DNA from: JAOUGY01 sp963825585
Lineage (GTDB): Bacteria > Actinomycetota > Acidimicrobiia > Spongiisociales > ZC4RG35
Assembly: GCA_963825585.1 (NCBI GenBank)
Contig: CAWGTX010000006.1
Coordinates: 620,001-684,000 of the forward strand
Direction: 5' to 3'
Length of the DNA stretch: 64,000 nt
The notes beneath the pieces were generated by a model. That model did not search any database, had not been told where the DNA came from, and worked only from the letters and a program-made list of their open reading frames with translations. Of this stretch, positions 59,269-64,000 are shown piece by piece; the first letter of the stretch is position 1; each line of letters begins with the position of its first letter. A program made the position numbers and the translations under genes.

Positions 59269-59913
59269 GTGTTCGTGTTCGAGATTGGGTTCTTCGATCT
59301 GGATGGGACGCTGGTCGATTCGGGGCCGCCCATCATCGACTCGCTCAACGATGCCCTCGATCGGCACGGGCTGGACCCGGTTCCGCACGACCATGCCCAC
59401 GTGTACATCGGACCGCCTCTGTACGACACGATCACCGACCTGCTGGTCGAGCGCGGGCAGGACCCGCTGCTCATGACATCGTTGCTGGCCGCCTACCGCG
59501 AGGTGTACGCCAGCCGGTCACTGACCGAGACGGTGGTGTATCCGGGCATCGTGGACCTGCTGGAGAGCGTCAGAACCCGCATCGCGGTGGTGACGTCGAA
59601 ACCGAAGGCGACCGCTGTCCCCATTCTCGAGTCGCTGGGGCTGGCCACCAGGTTCGAGCTGATCGAGGGCCCGTCGCTCACCAGCCCTGAACCGAAGTCC
59701 ATGACGCTCGCCCGAGCCCTGGCAGCCGTTGACCTGCCACCCGATCGCACGGTGATGATCGGAGATCGGCGCCACGACATCGAAGCCGGGCGCCACCACG
59801 GTACCCACACCATCGGGGTCACCTGGGGGTTCGGGACCCCCGACGAGTTGCAGACGGCCGGGGCCGACTCCCTGGTCGACAGCCCGGCCGCATTGGCGTC
59901 TGTGCTCACCTGA
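59269..59913 (+). CDS. HAD-family hydrolase, phosphoglycolate-phosphatase-like
   Basis: This 214-residue HAD phosphatase has FFDLDGTLVDSGPPI (motif I, DxD), a small helical cap, IAVVTSKPKATAVPI (motif II, Ser/Thr and Lys), and VMIGDRRHDIEAGRHHG (motif III, the family G-D-x-x-x-D). Phosphoglycolate or nucleotide substrates are common for this subgroup. The start is the GTG at 59269. Its 3' end overlaps the RmlD-like gene by eight bases (convergent). Confidence 0.88.
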   Translation: MFVFEIGFFDLDGTLVDSGPPIIDSLNDALDRHGLDPVPHDHAHVYIGPPLYDTITDLLVERGQDPLLMTSLLAAYREVYASRSLTETVVYPGIVDLLESVRTRIAVVTSKPKATAVPILESLGLATRFELIEGPSLTSPEPKSMTLARALAAVDLPPDRTVMIGDRRHDIEAGRHHGTHTIGVTWGFGTPDELQTAGADSLVDSPAALASVLT

Positions 59914-60679
59914 TCGGTGTCGGCACCCATCCGATCGCATCGCGGGCACGTCGATCCGACAGCCGCAGGTCTCGCGGCCTGACCGAGGCTGCCGGCCCAG
60001 GTACCACGCCACCCGGATCGGACACGCCGAGCAGGTCTGCCAAACGGCGACCCAACTCGGCCCGCGTCAACGTCTCGGCGCCCACCAGGTGCCAGATCCC
60101 GGCGCGATCCCGACGCTCGGCGATCGCCCAGATGGCGGTGGCGACCTCGGCCGTCCACGCCGGCATCCTCACCTCACCGTCGTACCAGCCGAGACGACGG
60201 CCGTGGCGTGCCGCCGCCGAGATCGAGGCGGTGGTGGCGTCGGGCGGATCGAGAGACACGAGGAGGGGAAGACGAACGATCGCCGACCCCGGAACCGACT
60301 GTGCGATCGCTTCGGCCGCCACCTTCCAACGTCCATGGTCCCACTCGGGGTCTGCCACGTCGTCCTCGGCGCGAAGGCGTCCGTCGCCGGCGAACACGGC
60401 ATCGGTGGACGTGAGCACCATCGGCACGCCCGTGGCCGCCAGATGCCCTGTGGCGTCAACGATCGATGCCTCATCCAGCCGGGAGGCGGTGTGCACCACG
60501 AGGTCGGGGGCCACCTCTTCAACCGCTCGGCGGGTCGACCCGGCGTTCGTCAGATCGGCGTTGACGGTGGCTGATCCCGCCACCGGGCGTTGATGGGTGA
60601 GCGCCGTGACATCGCCCACGGCGCACCGTCGCAACCAGGTGCCGAGCAGGCCGGAGGCACCGGTGAGGAGGATTCGCAT
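59906..60679 (-). CDS. RmlD-like NAD(P)-dependent sugar-nucleotide reductase homologue
   Basis: This 257-residue Rossmann protein starts MRILLTGASGLLGTWLRR and has VNADLTNAGSTRRAVEEVAPDLVVHTAS, VPMVLTSTDAVFAGDG and WHLVGAETLTRAELGRRLAD, as in dTDP-4-dehydrorhamnose reductases. The Y-x-x-x-K catalytic pair appears as HGRWKVAAE with His where Tyr is expected, so the enzyme may be inactive or use another mechanism. It stands 10 bases from the APH-like gene on the same strand. No other rhamnose genes are in the window. Confidence 0.82.
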   Translation of the reverse strand: MRILLTGASGLLGTWLRRCAVGDVTALTHQRPVAGSATVNADLTNAGSTRRAVEEVAPDLVVHTASRLDEASIVDATGHLAATGVPMVLTSTDAVFAGDGRLRAEDDVADPEWDHGRWKVAAEAIAQSVPGSAIVRLPLLVSLDPPDATTASISAAARHGRRLGWYDGEVRMPAWTAEVATAIWAIAERRDRAGIWHLVGAETLTRAELGRRLADLLGVSDPGGVVPGPAASVRPRDLRLSDRRARDAIGWVPTPIR

Positions 60680-60689
60680 GGGACGAACG

Positions 60690-61562
60690 TTATCCGGTCG
60701 GGATCCCCAGCTCCCGACAGGCCCACTCGAGCGCTACCTGACCCTGCGAGCGCTGGAAGGAGCGGATGTGAGGAGCGACGTTCGCCACGAGTGGCTGAGC
60801 GGCTGACCAGATGAAGTAGCCGGCGAGGACCGCGGCATACGCACCGCCGTCTGTCATCACGTGCCAAGGCCGAGGACCGCCCTCGATCGCCAGCGACGGA
60901 AGCCATCCGGCCAGATCCAGCTTCGGATTGCCGGCGGCGGCCCAGTTCCAATCGAAGAACCGGGTGAGTCCGTCCGGGCCGATGGCGAGGTTGTCGCTAC
61001 GGATGTCCTGGTGGACCAACGCCGTGCCGGCATGGGTCGCCTCGCCCGCAGCACACCGCATCGCCGGGAGGTAGTTGTCGATCCACGTGCTCGTCAGCTG
61101 GCCGGAGGCGATCACGGGATCCGGGTCGGCGGCGATCGTGTCCCAGAGCAGCAACAACCCTCCGTCGGCTGCTGGGACCTCGGCGGGTACAGAGGTCGCC
61201 CACAGGGCCTCCATGGACTCGAGGACCGCCTCCACATCGGAAGGAGTCCATGGTGGTGGCCGGCGGTGGCTGCTGAGGTCCTCGATCACAAGCAACGGAC
61301 GGTCCCCGTCGTCGTCGAAGCCCACCAGGCGTGGCATGAAGGGCCCGTCGACACCCCGGTAGATCCGGGCCTCGTCACGTAGCCAACGTGCCGTGTCATC
61401 GTTGACTGCTGCCTTCACGAACACCGAGCCGGTGGCCGTGTCGACGACCCAGAGGCCGGCGGAGCTGAATCCTCCGGTCACCGGCCGGAAAGCGTGCACC
61501 GCGCCCAGGAGGGCCGAGAGTCGCTCGGTCTGATCGGCCGTCGGCGCCGCGGGTCTCACCAC
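60690..61562 (-). CDS. Phosphotransferase, aminoglycoside phosphotransferase (APH) family
   Basis: This 290-residue protein has the APH kinase fold: VFVKAAVNDDTARWLRDEARIY (N lobe), LLVIEDLS, then the catalytic loop LVHQDIRSDNLAIG (with Asp, about 188) and the metal-binding FFDWNWAAAGNPKLDLAGWL. The family phosphorylates many small alcohols; antibiotic resistance is not implied. It precedes the RmlD-like gene and is transcribed with it. Confidence 0.88.
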   Translation of the reverse strand: MVRPAAPTADQTERLSALLGAVHAFRPVTGGFSSAGLWVVDTATGSVFVKAAVNDDTARWLRDEARIYRGVDGPFMPRLVGFDDDGDRPLLVIEDLSSHRRPPPWTPSDVEAVLESMEALWATSVPAEVPAADGGLLLLWDTIAADPDPVIASGQLTSTWIDNYLPAMRCAAGEATHAGTALVHQDIRSDNLAIGPDGLTRFFDWNWAAAGNPKLDLAGWLPSLAIEGGPRPWHVMTDGGAYAAVLAGYFIWSAAQPLVANVAPHIRSFQRSQGQVALEWACRELGIPTG

Positions 61563-61603
61563 GAGAGCAGCCTACGTCGTGGCGCGTCGGGACTGCCGAG
61601 CGT

Positions 61604-62509
61604 TTACTTCCGGCCGAAACGGTCGAACTCGCTCTCGAGGTCCACGCCCTCTGTTCGAGCCACTTCGACGATGGCATCGATCCCGATCCGCTGTCTGGTG
61701 GGCTTCATGGCCATCTCGAGACGATCCGCCAGATCACCGATCCTCCAGCCGTCGGGGCGGGCGTCGGCAAGCTCATCCCAGGAGAGAGGGACTGCGACCG
61801 GCGCCCCTGGTCTGGGACGAAGCGAGAACGGGACGACAACGGTGGCGGTGGGCCCGTTGCGGAGCCAGTCGACGAACACCCGACCCTTGCGATCCCGCTT
61901 GAGGAACTCGGTGGTGAGATGCCCGGGATGGCGGGCCGAGGCGATACCGGCGAGTGCGCGCGAGGCCAGCGAGATCTCCTCGCCGGTGTGGGAGCGGTCG
62001 AGCGCCATCCATACGTGGAACCCCGACGAGCCTGTCGCCAGGCAGAACCCGTCGACACCGAACTCGGTCAACAGATCGTGGATGGCGGCGGTGGCGAAGC
62101 GGACGCCATCGACGTCCCCCTCGTCGGGGTCGAGGTCCAAGACCATCCAATCGGGATGCATGGGATGTTCCATCGACGATGTCCACATGTGGAAGGTGAC
62201 GGTGTTCTGGTTGGCGAGGTAGGCGATGTCGTCGGGATTGTCCACCACCGGATAGACGGTGGCGCCGCCGCCCTGTTTGGGGACCTCGAAGCGACGAATG
62301 CTGTCGGGGAAGTAGTCGGCAGCGTTCTTCTGCATGAACCCGTTCGAGGAGATCCCTCCGGGGAATCGCTGCAGTGTGAGCGGGCGCCCGGCCATGAACT
62401 GGAGCATCCGGGGGGCGACCAACTGGTAGTGGGCAACCATCCGGGCCTTCGTGATCCCGTCGTCCTCGAACATGACCTTGTCCGGACTCGAGATCTTCAC
62501 CGCTGCCAT
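61604..62509 (-). CDS. Stand-alone LigD-type polymerase/primase domain protein
   Basis: This 301-residue protein is a primase-polymerase of the LigD family. It begins VKISSPDKVMFEDDGITKA and shows KNAADYFPDSIRRFEVPK, DWMVLDLDPDEGDVDG (catalytic D-x-D), CLATGSSGFHVWMALD and RVFVDWLRNGPTATVV with the third Asp. Ligase, nuclease and Ku are not present in the window. The role is DNA end-filling in non-homologous repair by family analogy. The ATG at 62509 starts just at the domain. Confidence 0.9.
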   Translation of the reverse strand: MAAVKISSPDKVMFEDDGITKARMVAHYQLVAPRMLQFMAGRPLTLQRFPGGISSNGFMQKNAADYFPDSIRRFEVPKQGGGATVYPVVDNPDDIAYLANQNTVTFHMWTSSMEHPMHPDWMVLDLDPDEGDVDGVRFATAAIHDLLTEFGVDGFCLATGSSGFHVWMALDRSHTGEEISLASRALAGIASARHPGHLTTEFLKRDRKGRVFVDWLRNGPTATVVVPFSLRPRPGAPVAVPLSWDELADARPDGWRIGDLADRLEMAMKPTRQRIGIDAIVEVARTEGVDLESEFDRFGRK

Positions 62510-62615
62510 AGGACTCCACGCTAGGTCTGACGAACCCCGTGTGCACGAGCGGGCGCTTTCCGCCCTCGTATGCACACAACCCCCGAGCTCGGGCGCGACG
62601 GCCGTTTGCGCCGCC

Positions 62616-64000
62616 TCAGCTGACGAAGAGCCAGTCCACGTCGTCGCCGAGCATCATCCGTGCCTCCTTCACCAATTCCGGGTGCGACCTGAGGCCCGGG
62701 TCGGCGGCGACGAGGGCGAACGCTTCGTCGCGCGCCGCCACCAGCATGTCGAAATCCTTGATGATGTTGGCCAGCTTGAGGTCGGCCATCCCGGACTGCC
62801 GGGCACCGAACACCGTTCCCTGACCGCGCAGCTCCAGGTCGATCTCGGCCAGTCGGAAGCCGTCTGTGGTGTCGACCATGGCCCGTAACCGCTGTTCACC
62901 GTCGGGGGTGGCGGGATCGGCGAGCAGGATGCATGTCCCCGGATGACGGCCGCGGCCAACCCGGCCGCGAAGCTGGTGGAGTTGGCTCAGCCCGAATCTG
63001 TCTGCATCCTCGATGACCATGACGGTGGCGTTGGGCACGTCGATACCCACCTCGATGACCGTGGTGGCGACGAGGATGTCGATGGCGCCCCCACGGAACG
63101 CCCCCATCACGGCCGCCTTGTCGCGGGGATGCATCTGACCGTGCAGCAACCCGAGCCGAAGACTTGGGAAGATGCCGTGCATCCGTTCGAACTCGCCGGT
63201 GGCCGAGGCCGCTTCGAGCTTGTCGGACTCGTCCACGAGCGGGCACACGATGAACGCCTGACGCCCCTGAGCGATCTCGTCGCTCACGGTCTCCCAGGCC
63301 GCCTCCTCCGACCCCTTCGAAACCCAGCGGGTCTCGATCGGCGTCCGGCCGGGAGGCAGCTCATCGATGGCGGAAACCTCGAGATCTCCGTACAGCGTCA
63401 TCGACAACGTGCGCGGGATGGGCGTCGCCGTCATGATGAGAACATCGGGATCGATGTCATCCGCCTTCTCCTTGAGCGCCACCCGTTGCAGGGCACCGAA
63501 GCGGTGCTGTTCGTCGACCACCGCAACCCCAAGGCGGTGGAAGTGGATGCCTTCCTGGATGAGCGCGTGGGTGCCGGCCACCACGTCGATCCTTCCCTCG
63601 GCGATCCATCCGATGATGTCCGATCTGCTCGCCCCGGGGGCGAAGTTGGTGGCGACCTGGGAACCGGTGAGCAGCGCCAGGCGAACCACCGGACGCGCTC
63701 GTCCGTCGAACAGACTGCCCATCCCGAGGGCGGCACCGTCCCCTTCCAGGTCGGGTGCGAGTCCGGCGTCCTCGAGGAGCGTCTGGATCCCGAGGAAGTG
63801 CTGGGCCGCCAGCACTTCCGTGGGCGCCATCACCGCTCCCTGCCACCCGCCCTCTACGCCGGCCAGGAGAGTGGCGACCGCCACCACCGTCTTTCCCGAG
63901 CCCACCTCGCCCTGGAGCAGTCGGTGCATCGGCCGAGCCGATCCCAGATCACCCCCGATCTCGGCCAACACCCTCCGCTGGGCAGCGGTGAGTTCGTAGG
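62616..64000 (-). CDS. recG: ATP-dependent DNA helicase RecG (3' part, cut by window edge)
   Basis: At least 461 residues of RecG are visible, starting within YELTAAQRRVLAEIGGDL at the right edge. The helicase motifs are LLQGEVGSGKTVVAVATLL (I), VDEQHRFGALQR (II), MTATPIPRTL (III), LLHGQMHPRDKAAVM and VATTVIEVGIDVPNATVMV (V), and HQLRGRVGRGRHPGTC (VI). The C-terminal TRG-wedge side ends VDWLFVS. RecG remodels stalled forks. The N-terminal wedge domain lies beyond the window. The usual neighbour rsmD is about 3.6 kb away because the HAD-to-LigD group is inserted. Confidence 0.96.
   Translation of the reverse strand, partial: YELTAAQRRVLAEIGGDLGSARPMHRLLQGEVGSGKTVVAVATLLAGVEGGWQGAVMAPTEVLAAQHFLGIQTLLEDAGLAPDLEGDGAALGMGSLFDGRARPVVRLALLTGSQVATNFAPGASRSDIIGWIAEGRIDVVAGTHALIQEGIHFHRLGVAVVDEQHRFGALQRVALKEKADDIDPDVLIMTATPIPRTLSMTLYGDLEVSAIDELPPGRTPIETRWVSKGSEEAAWETVSDEIAQGRQAFIVCPLVDESDKLEAASATGEFERMHGIFPSLRLGLLHGQMHPRDKAAVMGAFRGGAIDILVATTVIEVGIDVPNATVMVIEDADRFGLSQLHQLRGRVGRGRHPGTCILLADPATPDGEQRLRAMVDTTDGFRLAEIDLELRGQGTVFGARQSGMADLKLANIIKDFDMLVAARDEAFALVAADPGLRSHPELVKEARMMLGDDVDWLFVS

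Noticed and set aside
60690..61562. Antibiotic-resistance kinase
   Set aside because: The APH fold is shared by many kinases of small metabolites; nothing here points to an antibiotic substrate.

Overview
This 64 kb window is high-GC and carries gene families and gene orders typical of Actinomycetota. These include a WhiG-type sigma factor next to XerC/DprA/YifB, a DUF2469 protein beside LepB and L19, a SepIVA-like coiled-coil protein beside CoaD and DUF177, and S16 and Ffh with actinobacterial tails. Three secreted proteins carry Cys-containing SLH-like modules (GC...YCP...VTRGQMA), a style I associate with Acidimicrobiia. An acidimicrobial lineage is therefore my best inference, but no marker such as 16S rRNA is present to settle it.

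Layout: the minus strand carries one long conserved housekeeping backbone. Read from right to left it is recG (cut by the right edge), rsmD, coaD, sepIVA-like, DUF177, rpmF, plsX, rnc, then fpg, smc, ftsY, cdd, then ffh, rpsP, KH protein, rimM, trmD, rplS, lepB, DUF2469, lepB, yraN, then yifB, dprA, xerC and the first codons of whiG at the left edge. Cassettes interrupt this backbone. They are an ABC exporter, a broken nucleotide-sugar locus and an enoyl-CoA hydratase (3.6-7.5 kb); a NarL-type two-component system and a lipoprotein (10.9-13.6 kb); a metabolic and secreted-protein block of ppc, DUF3179 lipoprotein, upp, alkyltransferase-like protein, SLH proteins, phosphohexomutase and thymidine phosphorylase (16-28.8 kb); two-component genes and an ApbE/ferric-reductase-like operon (29-34.7 kb); purine nucleoside phosphorylase, etfBA, META lipoprotein and PPK2 (34.7-39.6 kb); a MoxR/DUF58/DUF4129/DUF4350 membrane cluster with SpoIIM and RDD proteins (46.5-53.2 kb); a beta-propeller/FN3/SLH secreted protein (53.2-55 kb); and a HAD phosphatase, RmlD-like, APH-like and LigD-polymerase-like group (59.3-62.5 kb).

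Functionally the backbone covers ribosome assembly, tRNA and rRNA modification, signal-recognition targeting (Ffh, FtsY, LepB), chromosome handling (SMC, XerC, RecG) and DNA repair (Fpg). The cassettes add nucleoside salvage (upp, cdd, pnp, thymidine phosphorylase), electron transfer (ETF, ApbE with a b-type membrane protein) and cell-surface proteins.

The unusual material is mostly non-coding or repetitive. There is a five-unit tandem array of mini-ORFs with G/C hairpins and Shine-Dalgarno sequences upstream of the alkyltransferase-like gene (21.2-21.8 kb). There are two dispersed families of short tandem repeats (an octamer GGTCRACA and a heptamer CTGGYWR-like), one copy of which lies inside a MITE-like element with about 25 bp terminal inverted repeats (59.0-59.2 kb). 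Three genes are interrupted by indels: gmd fused to fcl, ppc and ftsY. Two of these lie in G runs and one in a CG run, so sequence error has to be excluded before calling them decayed. No rRNA, tRNA, CRISPR array, insertion sequence or replication origin was recognised.
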